Origin: Porphyromonadaceae bacterium UBA7042
Lineage (GTDB): Bacteria; Bacteroidota; Bacteroidia; Bacteroidales; Muribaculaceae
Reading direction: 5' to 3'
Assembly: GCA_002494015.1 (NCBI GenBank)
Contig: DLAR01000084.1
Location: forward strand, 19,937 to 83,936
Length of the DNA stretch: 64,000 nucleotides
A program made the position numbers and the translations under genes. The notes beneath the pieces were generated by a model. It ran no database searches. It had not been told where the DNA came from and saw only the letters and a list, made by a program, of their open reading frames with translations. Positions within the stretch are counted from its first letter, which is position 1; every line of letters starts with the position of its first letter. Below are positions 17,649 through 27,421 of the stretch, one piece after another.

Positions 17649-18317
17649 ATGGTTACCATTAACAATCTCACCAAAATATTCCGTACCGACGAGGTCGAGA
17701 CTATCGCTCTCGACGTGAAACACTTTGAAGTAAAGCGTGGCGAATTTGTCGCCGTCATGGGGCCTTCGGGTTGCGGCAAGTCTACGTTGCTTAACATTCT
17801 CGGTCTTCTCGACAATCCCACGGCCGGCTCCTACCTGCTCGACGGGGTCGAGGTCGCCACGATGAAAGAGCGTGACCGCACCGCCCTGCGCAAGGGCAAA
17901 ATCGGGTTCGTGTTCCAGAGTTTCAACCTCATCGGCGAGCTTACCGTGGCTCAGAATGTCGAATTGCCGCTGACCTACATGAATGTCTCCTCCTCGGAAC
18001 GCCGCCGTCGGGTCAGCGAGATTCTAAGCCGCCTGAACATCTCCCACCGCGCGGGCCATCTCCCCGCCCAGCTGTCGGGCGGCCAGCAGCAGCGCGTAGC
18101 CATTGCCCGCGCCCTCATAACCGACCCGGCCATCATCCTTGCCGACGAGCCCACCGGCAACCTTGACTCGCGCAACGGCGCTGAAGTGATGGAACTTCTA
18201 ACCGAGCTGAACCGTGCCGGAACCACAATCGTCATGGTCACCCACTCGCGCCACGATGCCTCTTTCGCCCACCGCATCGTCGACCTCTTTGACGGCGCTA
18301 TTATCGCCGAAAGTTAG
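17649..18317 (+). CDS. ABC transporter ATP-binding protein (MacB/LolD type)
   Basis: The ATPase partner of the FtsX-type permease encoded 52 bases upstream, 222 residues, cytoplasmic. All motifs are intact: Walker A GPSGCGKS at 38-45, Q-loop FQSFNL, signature LSGGQQQR, Walker [14 protein letters not shown], and switch histidine in MVTHSRHD. Length and GNLDSxxGxEVM place it in the LolD/MacB/FtsE class that works with mechanotransmission-type permeases. The frame is open from 17613, but that part is the heptamer repeat; homology sets the start at MVTINNL. Confidence 0.93.
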   Translation: MVTINNLTKIFRTDEVETIALDVKHFEVKRGEFVAVMGPSGCGKSTLLNILGLLDNPTAGSYLLDGVEVATMKERDRTALRKGKIGFVFQSFNLIGELTVAQNVELPLTYMNVSSSERRRRVSEILSRLNISHRAGHLPAQLSGGQQQRVAIARALITDPAIILADEPTGNLDSRNGAEVMELLTELNRAGTTIVMVTHSRHDASFAHRIVDLFDGAIIAES

Positions 18318-18344
18318 AGGTCGTTTAATAACAAAAGTGAACAA

Positions 18345-18387
18345 AGAGGGTGCGACAAAGCATTTGTCAGTGACATTGCGATATATC
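18345..18387. repeat. AGAGGGTGCGAC end plus GTCAGTGACATTGCGATATATC module
   Basis: AGAGGGTGCGACAAAG (18345-18360) resembles the ends of the other elements. It is followed by GTCAGTGACATTGCGATATATC (18366-18387), the inverse of the GCGATAWATCGCAATGTCACTGAC module seen at 52206 and, in this orientation, at 48139. Confidence 0.65.
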
Positions 18388-18410
18388 TTGCACAGGGATA
18401 TGCGGGCGGG

Positions 18411-18453
18411 AAAAATTAGTGCCGGGTGCAATCGCAGGGATTGCATCCGGCAC
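18411..18453 (-). terminator. Terminator of the susCDEF-like operon
   Basis: GTGCCGGGTGCAATC pairs with GATTGCATCCGGCAC with a 5-base loop and one G-T position. On the minus strand it is followed by TAATTTTTCCC. Between it and the lipoprotein stop is a second hairpin, AATTGAGAATGGAG with AATTCTCCATTCTCAATT (18497-18548). Confidence 0.8.
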
Positions 18454-18553
18454 CGTATTGAGAGTGAAATAAGGGGGCGAAGGGAATTGGGAATGGAGAA
18501 TTGAGAATGGAGGATTGAGAATTAGTTGTCAATTCTCCATTCTCAATTGTCAA

Positions 18554-20017
18554 TTACTTCTTGGTGAGGGTTGCAGTGTAGGGGTAGCTGCCGAGGTTGA
18601 GGGTCAACTCGTAGGTTCCTTCACCGGGAGAGGGGATGTTGGGGGCGCCGCCGTCGGTGCTGAGGAATTCGAGATTGCCGCCGAGGTTGACAACATCCCA
18701 TGAGTCATTGGCGCGGAACTTGAACTCGCCGCCCTTCAGGGTCACGGTTCCTGTCCATGTGAGGAAGTCAGCGCTCGGTGCCAGCGGGGTGCTTGCGTCC
18801 CAGCCGTTTTCAGTAGCGTCGCCGATGATGCCGATAGTGGTGATGGCGGGCGAGAGCGAGTAGGTCAGGGCCGAGATATTGGCTTTTGCATAATAGAGTC
18901 CGTCAGCAGCCACGGGGATGTTTCCGGCACCGCCGTCGGTCGACAGTTTGCCGTCGCTTGCATATCCATAGTTGGTGTGATTCCAGTCGGGAGCCGAAGT
19001 GAATTTGAATTCACCCGAAGCGTGGATGAAGCCTTCATAATCGACATAGTTGGATGTGTAGAGCAGGTCAGAAGCTGCTTGGTTCCATCCGTTGGCACCA
19101 CCGGGGGTGTAGAGGTTGGGGATGGCAAGAATCCAAGTGTAGGCGTGGAGACCGCCTTCATCGGGACGCATGTTGACCGAGATGAGGTGCTTGTTTTCCT
19201 CCTCTATAACGCCGAATACACCGACAGTCTCATAGGCTTTCAGATTGCCTGACGCGCCATAGAGATTGTCGTCATACTCCGGGCCGTAAACGATGCCTGA
19301 GCCGGCAGCAAGAGTCGATGCGGGAACAACGGCCCACTCATATCCGGCCTCGGCCTCGGCGGCAGTAATGTCGACAACTACCGAGAACACGGGATCGTCA
19401 TAGGGGCTGATGCCGCTGTTGGTCATCTCAATGGCTTTTGAGTTGATTGAGCCGTCAGAGCAGGTGCCGATGAGGTAGTATTTGTCTTCAATGACAAAGT
19501 CGGGGTCAAAGGGACGCATGACCACGTTCATGGGGCAGAAATATACATCGGGCCCGCCAAGACGGATTTTGGTATTACCTTGTGTGGCATATCCTTTATA
19601 GCGTATGTAGACAGTGCGGTTTACGGGCGCGATAGAGTTGAGGGCGGTGTGGAATCCGGCATCAAGTGCATCGGGATTGGCATAGACGATATTGTTGTCG
19701 ATTGTAGTGGCGACTTCGGCAACATTGCTGAATGCCTCGTTGTCTGACAACTCGGCGACGAGCATCAGGTCATATCCCTCGGGGAATTCCGCCAACTCAC
19801 CGAGTTGCGCGAGCTGGACTTTGCCGTTGTTTTCGTTGACTTCGTTGAGGTTGATGGCCTGATCGCCCGATGCCTGATTCAACTCGATGGATGCAGACTC
19901 GAATACGGACTCCTGAGGATTAGTCTGAGGTTTGGGATTCGGCTCCTCATAATTGTCACAAGCGACAATTCCGAGCGACAGAACCAAAGACAGGCCGTAA
20001 AATATTGATTTTTTCAT
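18554..20017 (-). CDS. SusF/SusE-like outer-membrane glycan-binding lipoprotein
   Basis: A 487-residue surface lipoprotein encoded last in the susC-susD operon. Lipobox IVAC places the lipidated Cys at 20, followed by DNYEEPNPKP. An Ig-like N-terminal region is followed by two starch-binding-type modules marked by LYTPGGANGWNQ (about 310-390) and IIGDATENGWDAST (about 398-487), each with an aromatic-rich sandwich. The architecture matches SusF/SusE, which bind alpha-glucans without hydrolysing them. Glucan binding is an inference; the carbohydrate contacts were not modelled. Confidence 0.85.
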   Translation of the reverse strand: MKKSIFYGLSLVLSLGIVACDNYEEPNPKPQTNPQESVFESASIELNQASGDQAINLNEVNENNGKVQLAQLGELAEFPEGYDLMLVAELSDNEAFSNVAEVATTIDNNIVYANPDALDAGFHTALNSIAPVNRTVYIRYKGYATQGNTKIRLGGPDVYFCPMNVVMRPFDPDFVIEDKYYLIGTCSDGSINSKAIEMTNSGISPYDDPVFSVVVDITAAEAEAGYEWAVVPASTLAAGSGIVYGPEYDDNLYGASGNLKAYETVGVFGVIEEENKHLISVNMRPDEGGLHAYTWILAIPNLYTPGGANGWNQAASDLLYTSNYVDYEGFIHASGEFKFTSAPDWNHTNYGYASDGKLSTDGGAGNIPVAADGLYYAKANISALTYSLSPAITTIGIIGDATENGWDASTPLAPSADFLTWTGTVTLKGGEFKFRANDSWDVVNLGGNLEFLSTDGGAPNIPSPGEGTYELTLNLGSYPYTATLTKK

Positions 20018-20087
20018 CAGTATTCAGTAAGTTTTGAAACCGGTCGGGAAATCAGTCGGTGATGCCCCGACCGGAATAATGTTATTA

Positions 20088-21338
20088 TTACTTTTTAGAC
20101 ATTGAAACAGAATTGGTATTCATGTCGACAGAAATAACCATCGTACCACCATCCCAGCCGGGGAAGTTCCAAGCACCTTTACCCGGAACATAAGCACCCG
20201 AATAGGGGAGTGAGCAGTCGACAGCCTGATCCGGTTCCTGTGCCCCAAGACTGTTTTCCTCCCAGCTTGCAAGCTCGGTATAGAAACGGAACATGGCTTT
20301 TCCGGCTTCAATCTCAAATTCGCCTTCATAGATGTTGTCGCCGGTAGTGTCGGCAAGACGCCATTCCTTGTAATGGTCGGCATTTTCCGGAGTCGGGCCT
20401 GCCCATCCTTCGGGCGCGCCTACAAGGTAGATGTACTTTGTCACCACGACAGAAGCCTCGCCTGCGGTACAGGTCATTGAGATGTTCTTTTCGTCACTCA
20501 TGTCAACGGTGATGGTCATTTTGCCACCGGGCCAGTTGGGGAACTCAAAAGCGCCCTTGCCCTTGACAACAGGGCTTGTAAAGGAACCTTCTGTAAAGTC
20601 GGGGAACTGGACAGGCGAGTCGGCTTCCTGACTGCCGTAAGAGTCGGCATCCCAACCGGTGAGGGCGGTGTAGAAACGGAACATGGCTGCTGCAGGGATT
20701 TCAAATACTCCGCTGTAAACCTTGGATCCGATAGCCTCATTAGGCTCAAAGAGACGCCAGTCGGCATAGTGAGCCGCATTGCTTTCGGTCGGGCCTGCCC
20801 ATCCTTCGGGAGAACCCACGAGGTATATGAATCCGGGGAGTTTGATAGCGAAGTAGGGCTGAACGTAGTTGTAGGAAACCACGTTGGACACGATGCGCGA
20901 GCTTTCAACGCCGTCAAGCTGGCAGACGGCACGGAAATAAACTTTGTCAAAGGTGGGTCCGTCGGGATAAACCTCGGCATATTTTTCTTCAGAGTCGATA
21001 CCCTGCAGTTCCATCATGGCGATGGCGATGTCTTCCTGCTTGAACGACATGCGGGCCTGAGTCTTGTCAATGGCACTGAGAGAAACGGGGTTGGCAAAGT
21101 CTTCGGTAAGAGACATTTCGGCCGAGTAGTTGGCTACGGCTGAATAACCGTAATCGGGCTGAGAACAAACAAGCTCCAGAGTAGAACCTTCGGTAAGTGA
21201 CACATACTGGTTCTGAAGGGCCGGAGTGTTGAGCTCAAATGTTGTCGGGACCTGATAGACCGGGTCACGATCCTGCTCGCATGAAGTAAAGCCGAGCAGA
21301 AGGGCGGCCATAGTCGTGAATATAGATATTCTTTTCAT
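20088..21338 (-). CDS. SusE-like outer-membrane glycan-binding lipoprotein
   Basis: A 416-residue lipoprotein with lipobox FTSC (Cys20, then EQDRDP). A SusE-type N-terminal Ig-like domain (about 30-170) precedes two near-duplicate modules of about 120 residues, each beginning YLVG(S/A)PEGWAGPT and ending in a GKGAxxFPxWxGG(K/T)M block. The close similarity of the two modules points to recent internal duplication. The start is the ATG at 21338; the upstream TTG at 21350 would only add four residues before a good signal peptide. It lies between the susD and susF-like genes. Confidence 0.85.
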   Translation of the reverse strand: MKRISIFTTMAALLLGFTSCEQDRDPVYQVPTTFELNTPALQNQYVSLTEGSTLELVCSQPDYGYSAVANYSAEMSLTEDFANPVSLSAIDKTQARMSFKQEDIAIAMMELQGIDSEEKYAEVYPDGPTFDKVYFRAVCQLDGVESSRIVSNVVSYNYVQPYFAIKLPGFIYLVGSPEGWAGPTESNAAHYADWRLFEPNEAIGSKVYSGVFEIPAAAMFRFYTALTGWDADSYGSQEADSPVQFPDFTEGSFTSPVVKGKGAFEFPNWPGGKMTITVDMSDEKNISMTCTAGEASVVVTKYIYLVGAPEGWAGPTPENADHYKEWRLADTTGDNIYEGEFEIEAGKAMFRFYTELASWEENSLGAQEPDQAVDCSLPYSGAYVPGKGAWNFPGWDGGTMVISVDMNTNSVSMSKK

Positions 21339-21367
21339 GAAAATATTCAATTTAAGAAATTAAAAGA

Positions 21368-23074
21368 TTAATAGCCGGGGTTCTGAGTATAACCGTTGCG
21401 TTCAACAACTACGTTGGGGAGGGCATAGACATTGAAATTAGCAGGGAAGTCGGTGCCTTCGGCCACTTTGTATTTCCAGTTCCATGTATAACCCGAAATC
21501 CATTTGCCGTAGCGGATGAGGTCAGTGCGTCGTGTGCATTCGGTATAGAGCTCGCGGCAACGCTCGTCGCGGAGTTCGGTGAGGTTGATGGTTGTGTAGG
21601 GGTCCATCTTGGCGCGTTCACGGATGTAGTTTACATATTTGAGGGCCTTAGCCACATCACCACCGCCGTTGAGGGCGGCTTCGGCTGCCGAGAGGTAGAT
21701 TTCGGCGAGACGTATCATGGCGTAGTCGATGCCGAGGGGGTCGACAGCGGCGGGAGACAAGCCTTCGACCACCTCGTTGTTGTCGTTGATATACCAGTTG
21801 GTGTACTTGACAGCAAGGAAGCCGTTGTTGCCCCATTCTGACTGGCCGTTGAAAGAGGGGTTGTTGATGTTGAACCCGTCGGCTGCGGTTTTCCACCACT
21901 TGGTGCGCAGGTCAGGAGACTCGGTATAGTCGGCGTTCCAGTCAAATGTTTCCACAAACTGACGGCGCGCGCTCATACACTTCCATCCGTTACCCGAGTT
22001 GTACTCGGCCTGTGTGCAAGTGAATGAGGCATCGGGAGCGGCATCTCCAATCCATGCGTTGCACATGAAACCGCCGTTGGCATAGCTTTTCAGACCGCCT
22101 TCGGGATTCAGGGTCACGCTTTCCTGAACGATGCGCCAGATGATTTCATTGCACTCCTTGTTGTTGTAGCTGAAGTTCTGGTGATAACCCTTGGCGAGGC
22201 CGGTGGCAGTTCCGTCGCTTGCAACGAATCCCCCCTTGGCACGGCGCGAGATGACTGACTCGGCATGGGTGTAGCAGTCTTGCCAGCGGGCATTGCCGGT
22301 GTAGACCTCGGCATTCAGATAATATTTTACAAGGATTGACTCGGCGACATCGAGACCTACATATCCGTAAGGGGGATTGTTATTGGGGTCGTTTTCCTTG
22401 TACCATTTGACGACGTCTTCGAGGTCGGCGGTTACAGCCTCGAAAACCATGCGGCGCCCTTCGGCAAAATCATTGCTGAGCTGGGGAGCTACCGAGCCGG
22501 TCATGACTGACTCGTTGGCCCAAGGCACATTGCCGAATGCGTCGATGAGGTAGAAGTAGAGGCATCCGCGCAAAACACGGGCCTGACGTGAGAAATCTTC
22601 AAAAAGTTTTCTTTCTTCATCGGTCTTGATGCCGAAATCAGTCTGCATAAACTGGTTGCAGAGTGTGACAAGCACCATCATGCGCGAGTAGGCGCCCATG
22701 ATAACGGTGTTGTTGGACGGGATGATGCCATACTGGAAATTCTCGTCGATTGCGTCGCCGGTGGGAATCCAGTTGGCTTCGTCGCTCGGGATTTCCTGAA
22801 GGTTGAACACTGAACGCTGGAACGTCGACATGCCGCCGTCCATTGATTCCAGAATGTTGTTGCCATCGTCACTGGTTCCGTAACCATAGGTCGACATCTG
22901 CATATAAACGTCGGCCATGACTTTCTCCATGTATAGAGTCGGGTCGCTCGGGAATGTTCCCGGAGTTATGTCGTTGGGGTTGGTAGGCAGCAAGTCGAGA
23001 TCACCTGTACAGGAACCTGCCATGAGTGATGCTGCGGCGATACCTGCCGAAATGAAATATTTGGTAAGTTTCAT
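21368..23074 (-). CDS. RagB/SusD family nutrient-binding lipoprotein
   Basis: The SusD partner of the SusC protein encoded immediately upstream; 568 residues. Lipobox MAGSC gives Cys22, followed by TGDLDLLPTNPNDITP. The TPR-like scaffold includes ARVLRGCLYFYLIDAFGNVPW and ends with ELYTECTRRTDLIRYGKW, both SusD hallmarks. The start is ATG 23074; the open frame reaches 23110 but overlaps the end of susC there. The 22-base gap to susC fits a single transcript. Confidence 0.95.
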   Translation of the reverse strand: MKLTKYFISAGIAAASLMAGSCTGDLDLLPTNPNDITPGTFPSDPTLYMEKVMADVYMQMSTYGYGTSDDGNNILESMDGGMSTFQRSVFNLQEIPSDEANWIPTGDAIDENFQYGIIPSNNTVIMGAYSRMMVLVTLCNQFMQTDFGIKTDEERKLFEDFSRQARVLRGCLYFYLIDAFGNVPWANESVMTGSVAPQLSNDFAEGRRMVFEAVTADLEDVVKWYKENDPNNNPPYGYVGLDVAESILVKYYLNAEVYTGNARWQDCYTHAESVISRRAKGGFVASDGTATGLAKGYHQNFSYNNKECNEIIWRIVQESVTLNPEGGLKSYANGGFMCNAWIGDAAPDASFTCTQAEYNSGNGWKCMSARRQFVETFDWNADYTESPDLRTKWWKTAADGFNINNPSFNGQSEWGNNGFLAVKYTNWYINDNNEVVEGLSPAAVDPLGIDYAMIRLAEIYLSAAEAALNGGGDVAKALKYVNYIRERAKMDPYTTINLTELRDERCRELYTECTRRTDLIRYGKWISGYTWNWKYKVAEGTDFPANFNVYALPNVVVERNGYTQNPGY

Positions 23075-23096
23075 AGTGAAATTCCTTGTTAAGTTA

Positions 23097-26000
23097 TTAG
23101 AATGTTGCAATCACGCCGAGGGTGAATGTTACAGGGCGCGGATAGACATTGTCGTCGCGGCCGTCAAATACCTCGGGGTCGATACCCTTGTACTTGGTGA
23201 TTACGAAAGGATTCTGACAAGCACCGAATATGCGCAGGCGCAGGTTGTTGTTGAGAAGGTTCTCAAATGTATAACCGGCAGTGATGTTGTCGCAACGGAT
23301 GAACGATGCGTTTTCAATCCAGTAGTCGCTCAGCACGAGGTTTCCGTCGGAAGTCGAGAACAGGAACTCGTCCTTGAGGAGGTTGTTGAGACCATACTGG
23401 TCAACAGTCGAGAGGTTGGTGCGTGCACGACGGGGGCCGTTGTAAACCCAGTTGCCCATATTGGCGCGGAGGGTGATGCCGAAGTCCCAGTTCTTGAAGC
23501 TGACATTGTTGTTCCAAGTGACAGTGACCTTGGGCTCGGGAGAGTGGAAGTTGATGAGGTCCTTGTCATCAATCTTGCCGTCGGCGTTCTGGTCGACATA
23601 TTGTCCGGGAATCGGGTCGCCGTTGTCGTCATATACCTGCTGGTAAACGCGATAGGTGTAGGCAGCCTCGCCCTCCATGAACCACTGGAGGTCTTTGCCT
23701 ATACCGCCGCCGACAGTGCCGCGTCCTCCGGCGGGCATCGGGACACCTTGGTTAAGGCTGGTAATCTTGTTGCGGTTCCAAGCGACGTTGACACCGGTGC
23801 TCCAGATGAGATTGCGTGTCACGACAGGCTTGGCGCCGAGGTTGACTTCGATACCATAGTTGCGGAGCTTGCCGATATTGGTGGTCAGGTAGTCAGAAGT
23901 CTGCTGGCCGCGGGCCGGAGTTCTTGCAAGAAGGTCGCGGGTGTCGCGCAGGTACCAGTCGAGAGCGGCGGTGAATCGGTTGTTGAGGAATGCGAGGTCA
24001 AAGCCAACGTTCCATGTAGTGGTTGTCTCCCACTTGATGTTGTTGTCGTAGGGCTGGGGATAGAGGGGGTTGATCCATGATCCCGGGTTGAGATAAGAGG
24101 GATACATGAAGTTGTTGTTGGACGAAATGGTGTAGATGGGGAGGTAGGGGAAATAGCTGTTGATTTCCTGCTGGCCTGTTTCGCCCCATCCGAGACGGAG
24201 TTTCCACTCGTCAAGCACGGTGCTGTCTTTCAGACCGGGAAGGTTGGAGATTTTCCATCCGAGAGCGACCGAGGGGAACAGACCCCAGCGGTTGTCCTTG
24301 CTGAAACGGGAAGAACCGTCATCACGCAGGGTGAATGTCAACAGGTAGGTGTCGCGGAAGGTGTAGTTCAGACGGCCGAAGAACGACACGAGCTGAACGG
24401 GATTGGCCCAGCGGTTGATTGCGTTCACCGGTTCGCCGATTGCATCATGGGGATTGGAATCCATGAAATAGCTCCCGTCGTTATAGGTGAAGCCGTTGTT
24501 GCCGTTTGCGTCGATGAATCCGTTGGAGTTGACAAATGTCTGCGAGTTGCCGAAGTAGCTGAAACGCTGCCAAGAGTAACCGACCATCACGTCAAGGTTG
24601 GAGTGGATTGCCTCGAATTCCTTCTTGTAGTTGGCATAGAAGTCGAGCAGCGTGTTGCGCTGTACCTCGTACCACTTGTAGAGTGTCTCGGCGCCGGCTG
24701 CGTCGTTGGCGATGAGAGCGGTGTTGCGCCATGCCTGAAGTGAGTTGGCGGCGGTTGTGCTGCGGGCATCGTTCTTTGACACCTGATAACCGAGGTTGAG
24801 GTTGAAGTGCAGCTCGGGGAGGAAGTGGAGAGAGTAGTCGAGCTGGAGGTTGCCGGTCGACGAGTAGGTGTTGTTGTGGCTGTTTACGTCGTTGAGCAGC
24901 TGCACGGGGTTGATGGCCGAGTTACGGTCGTTGATACCGCCGGGAGTGAAGTTGTAATAGCCGTTATAGAGTTTGAGACCGGTGTTGCCGCCCATCTCGA
25001 TGTTGCTGTAGACAGGCTTTGTGGGGTCAAAGGCCACTGCGCCGCCGATTGCGCCGGTGTCGGCGTTGCCTGTGCGGACATAGGTGCCCTGCGCGTTGGC
25101 GATGACGCTCAGATGGTCGTCAAAGAACTTGGGCGAGAGGTTGAATCCCACTGTTGTGCGTTCCATCGACGATGTTTTGAGGATACCCTGATTGTTGGTG
25201 TAGTTGGCGGTCACGCGGTAGGGGAGGAATCCGGCCTTGCCTCCGACGCTGAGGTTGTAGTCGTGGGAGAAAGAGGTGCGGAGAACTTGGTCCTGCCAGT
25301 CGGTGTCATACATCTCGCCGTTGTAGCCGAGCTGTGCGATTGTGGATTCGCCGAGGTTGGCTCGTACCACATCAGAGAACTCCTGAGCGTTCATCATGTT
25401 GAGACGCTTGCGGGCGGTGTTGACTGAGAAGTTGGCCGAGAAGTTGACCTGCGGGCGGCCGCTCATGCCTTTCTTGGTGGTGATGATGATGACACCGTTG
25501 GATGCGCGGCTACCATAGATGGCTGTTGCCGAAGCGTCCTTGAGGATGGTCATTGACTCGATGTTCTGCGGGTTGACCATTGACAGGGCGTTGAGGCTTG
25601 TTCCGCTGACACCTTGGTTGGTCTGTGGGACACCGTCGATAACGATAAGGGGGTCGTTGGACGCGGTCAGCGAGGAGCCGCCACGGATGCGGATTGTGGC
25701 GCCGCCGGTCGGGTTACCGCCGTCGGTTGTAACGACGACACCGGGGCTTGCGCCGACGAGGAGATCCTGAGTCGAAGTTGCGATGCCTGCCTCGATTTCA
25801 TCGGGCTTGATGACGGCCACAGAGCCGGTTGCGTCGCTTTTCTTCACTGCGCCGTAGCCGATGGCCACGACTTCGCCGAGCATGACAGAGTTCTCTGTCA
25901 TAGTCACGTTAATGGTCTGGCGACCATTAACGGGTTCTTCTTTAGTGTCATATCCCACATAGGAGAAAACGAGGACACCGTCCGAGGGGGCCGAGATTGT

Positions 26001-26201
26001 GTAGTTACCGTCGAAGTCGGTGGCGACACCCATAGTCTCGCCTTGGACGACAACACTGGCACCGATGAGCGGTTCGCCCGTCGGGTCGCTTACAGTACCT
26101 GATACTGTAATCTTCTGCGCTAAAGCAGGGAAAGTAAAGCATACCACCATCAAGGTGACGAGCCATGCTTTCCGACTCATTTGAAAACAAATGTTCTTCA
26201 T
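23097..26201 (-). CDS. SusC/RagA-type TonB-dependent outer-membrane transporter
   Basis: A 1034-residue TonB-dependent transporter heading a susC-susD-susE-like-susF-like operon, so probably an importer of an alpha-glucan or another soluble polysaccharide. The signal peptide ends near PALAQ, followed by a carboxypeptidase-regulatory-like domain (about 30-110), a plug with KDASATAIYGSRASNGVIIITTKKG, and the barrel ending in FTLGVIATF. The operon contains no glycoside hydrolase, SusR or hybrid sensor gene, unlike the classical starch locus. The start at ATG 26201 is preceded by a -7 box at 26258-26265. Confidence 0.95.
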   Translation of the reverse strand: MKNICFQMSRKAWLVTLMVVCFTFPALAQKITVSGTVSDPTGEPLIGASVVVQGETMGVATDFDGNYTISAPSDGVLVFSYVGYDTKEEPVNGRQTINVTMTENSVMLGEVVAIGYGAVKKSDATGSVAVIKPDEIEAGIATSTQDLLVGASPGVVVTTDGGNPTGGATIRIRGGSSLTASNDPLIVIDGVPQTNQGVSGTSLNALSMVNPQNIESMTILKDASATAIYGSRASNGVIIITTKKGMSGRPQVNFSANFSVNTARKRLNMMNAQEFSDVVRANLGESTIAQLGYNGEMYDTDWQDQVLRTSFSHDYNLSVGGKAGFLPYRVTANYTNNQGILKTSSMERTTVGFNLSPKFFDDHLSVIANAQGTYVRTGNADTGAIGGAVAFDPTKPVYSNIEMGGNTGLKLYNGYYNFTPGGINDRNSAINPVQLLNDVNSHNNTYSSTGNLQLDYSLHFLPELHFNLNLGYQVSKNDARSTTAANSLQAWRNTALIANDAAGAETLYKWYEVQRNTLLDFYANYKKEFEAIHSNLDVMVGYSWQRFSYFGNSQTFVNSNGFIDANGNNGFTYNDGSYFMDSNPHDAIGEPVNAINRWANPVQLVSFFGRLNYTFRDTYLLTFTLRDDGSSRFSKDNRWGLFPSVALGWKISNLPGLKDSTVLDEWKLRLGWGETGQQEINSYFPYLPIYTISSNNNFMYPSYLNPGSWINPLYPQPYDNNIKWETTTTWNVGFDLAFLNNRFTAALDWYLRDTRDLLARTPARGQQTSDYLTTNIGKLRNYGIEVNLGAKPVVTRNLIWSTGVNVAWNRNKITSLNQGVPMPAGGRGTVGGGIGKDLQWFMEGEAAYTYRVYQQVYDDNGDPIPGQYVDQNADGKIDDKDLINFHSPEPKVTVTWNNNVSFKNWDFGITLRANMGNWVYNGPRRARTNLSTVDQYGLNNLLKDEFLFSTSDGNLVLSDYWIENASFIRCDNITAGYTFENLLNNNLRLRIFGACQNPFVITKYKGIDPEVFDGRDDNVYPRPVTFTLGVIATF

Positions 26202-26257
26202 GCAAGAATTTTTTAGTTTGCTTGTTAATTAAATGGTATAATATTATCTCTCAATTA

Positions 26258-26265
26258 CAAAGTTA
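26258..26265 (-). promoter_or_regulatory. -7 box of the susCDEF-like operon
   Basis: TAACTTTG on the minus strand predicts a leader of about 50 bases before ATG 26201. Upstream, 26266-26815 holds no gene I can support. It contains two perfect palindromes that could bind a regulator: GGAAAAGCTTTTCC (26355-26368) and GGCTGTCACGACAGCC (26592-26607). Confidence 0.55.
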
Positions 26266-26815
26266 GGTTGCTTGGGGCAGCAAATGGCCTTGTTTTAAAG
26301 ACGAAATATGGAAAAGAGTAGAATTCAGGATGTGGAAAAGATGTTGTCGGGGGCGGAAAAGCTTTTCCCGCTTCGGTAAAATAGGTTGCAGGACCGGTTT
26401 TTCAGTTTTGGCAGCTCGATGAGTCGATAACGGTTGTCGCGTGTGTGAGACGGACCGGCTTATGTGTTTGGGCCGGTACAGGCACATACAATGCCGTCAA
26501 TGGGCGACACGGGACATTATCGAAACATTTTTGAAGTTTTTCAGCATGATTTCCTTTATTTCATCTCTCTCTACATTTCAAAGTCAACGGTGGCTGTCAC
26601 GACAGCCTGTGTGACGCAGTCAGGCCGCTCTCACCCGGCCGGACTGGATAATGCGACCTGTAAAATCAAGTCTCTTATCAGGCACAAATTTACTACTTTT
26701 TTTTAAATATTTGTATTTTTTGTCGGAAAACTTGCACAAACGCCCCTTTTTAACACTTTTAAGTTAAAACAACGGCCTGAGGTTGATTGTTACGAAACAA
26801 CCTTTTAATGGCGGA

Positions 26816-27409
26816 TTAATCAAAGAGGGTCGGCATCGCGCCTTTGAAGGTCATGCGGTGTAGCGGGGTGGGGCCGAGGTCGATGATGGCCTGACGGTGG
26901 GCGCGGGTTGGGTAGCCTTTGTTGACTTCCCATCCGTAGCCGGGATATTTTTCGGCCATGAGGCACATGTATTCGTCACGGTGAGTCTTGGCGAGAATGG
27001 ATGCGGCGGCGATGTTGGCAAACCGCCCGTCGCCCTTGACAAATGTTGTCCACGGAGTGTCGCCCCACGGCTTGAACCTGTTCCCGTCGACGATGATGGC
27101 TCCGGGCCTGACGGTCAGACCTTCAAGGGCGCGGTGCATGGCGAGGATTGACGCGTTCAGGATGTTCAGGCGGTCGATTTCGGTGTTGTCGACGATTCCG
27201 ACAGCCCATGCGACCGCCTCATTCTCGATGATGTCGCGCAACGCCTCGCGTTTCTTTTCTGAAATCTGTTTTGAATCGTTGATTGCGGGATGGGAGAAGT
27301 CGTCGGGGAGAATAACGGCGGCGGCGAAGACAGGTCCGGCGAGACAACCTCGTCCCGCTTCATCGACACCTGCCTCGAAGATGCCGGGAGTGAAACATGA
27401 TGGTAGCAT
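26816..27409 (-). CDS. rnhB: Ribonuclease HII
   Basis: Cytoplasmic endonuclease that removes ribonucleotides and RNA primers from DNA; 197 residues, normal length. The catalytic DEAGRG motif gives Asp16 and Glu17, followed by GPVFAAAVIL. IIVDGNRF supplies the third Asp and VKGDGRFANIAAASILAKTHRDEYM the fourth. Its ATG lies 12 bases after the stop of the response-regulator gene, so the two are probably co-transcribed. Confidence 0.95.
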   Translation of the reverse strand: MLPSCFTPGIFEAGVDEAGRGCLAGPVFAAAVILPDDFSHPAINDSKQISEKKREALRDIIENEAVAWAVGIVDNTEIDRLNILNASILAMHRALEGLTVRPGAIIVDGNRFKPWGDTPWTTFVKGDGRFANIAAASILAKTHRDEYMCLMAEKYPGYGWEVNKGYPTRAHRQAIIDLGPTPLHRMTFKGAMPTLFD

Positions 27410-27421
27410 ATCGCGGCGTGG

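Noticed and set aside
22917..24080. Plus-strand open frame (387 codons) opposite the second susC/susD
   Set aside because: Antisense shadow of strongly supported genes, with repetitive V/A/G-rich translation and no motifs.
26464..26706. 80-codon plus-strand frame upstream of the second susC
   Set aside because: No homology I can recognise, no promoter or start context, and the composition matches noncoding flanks.
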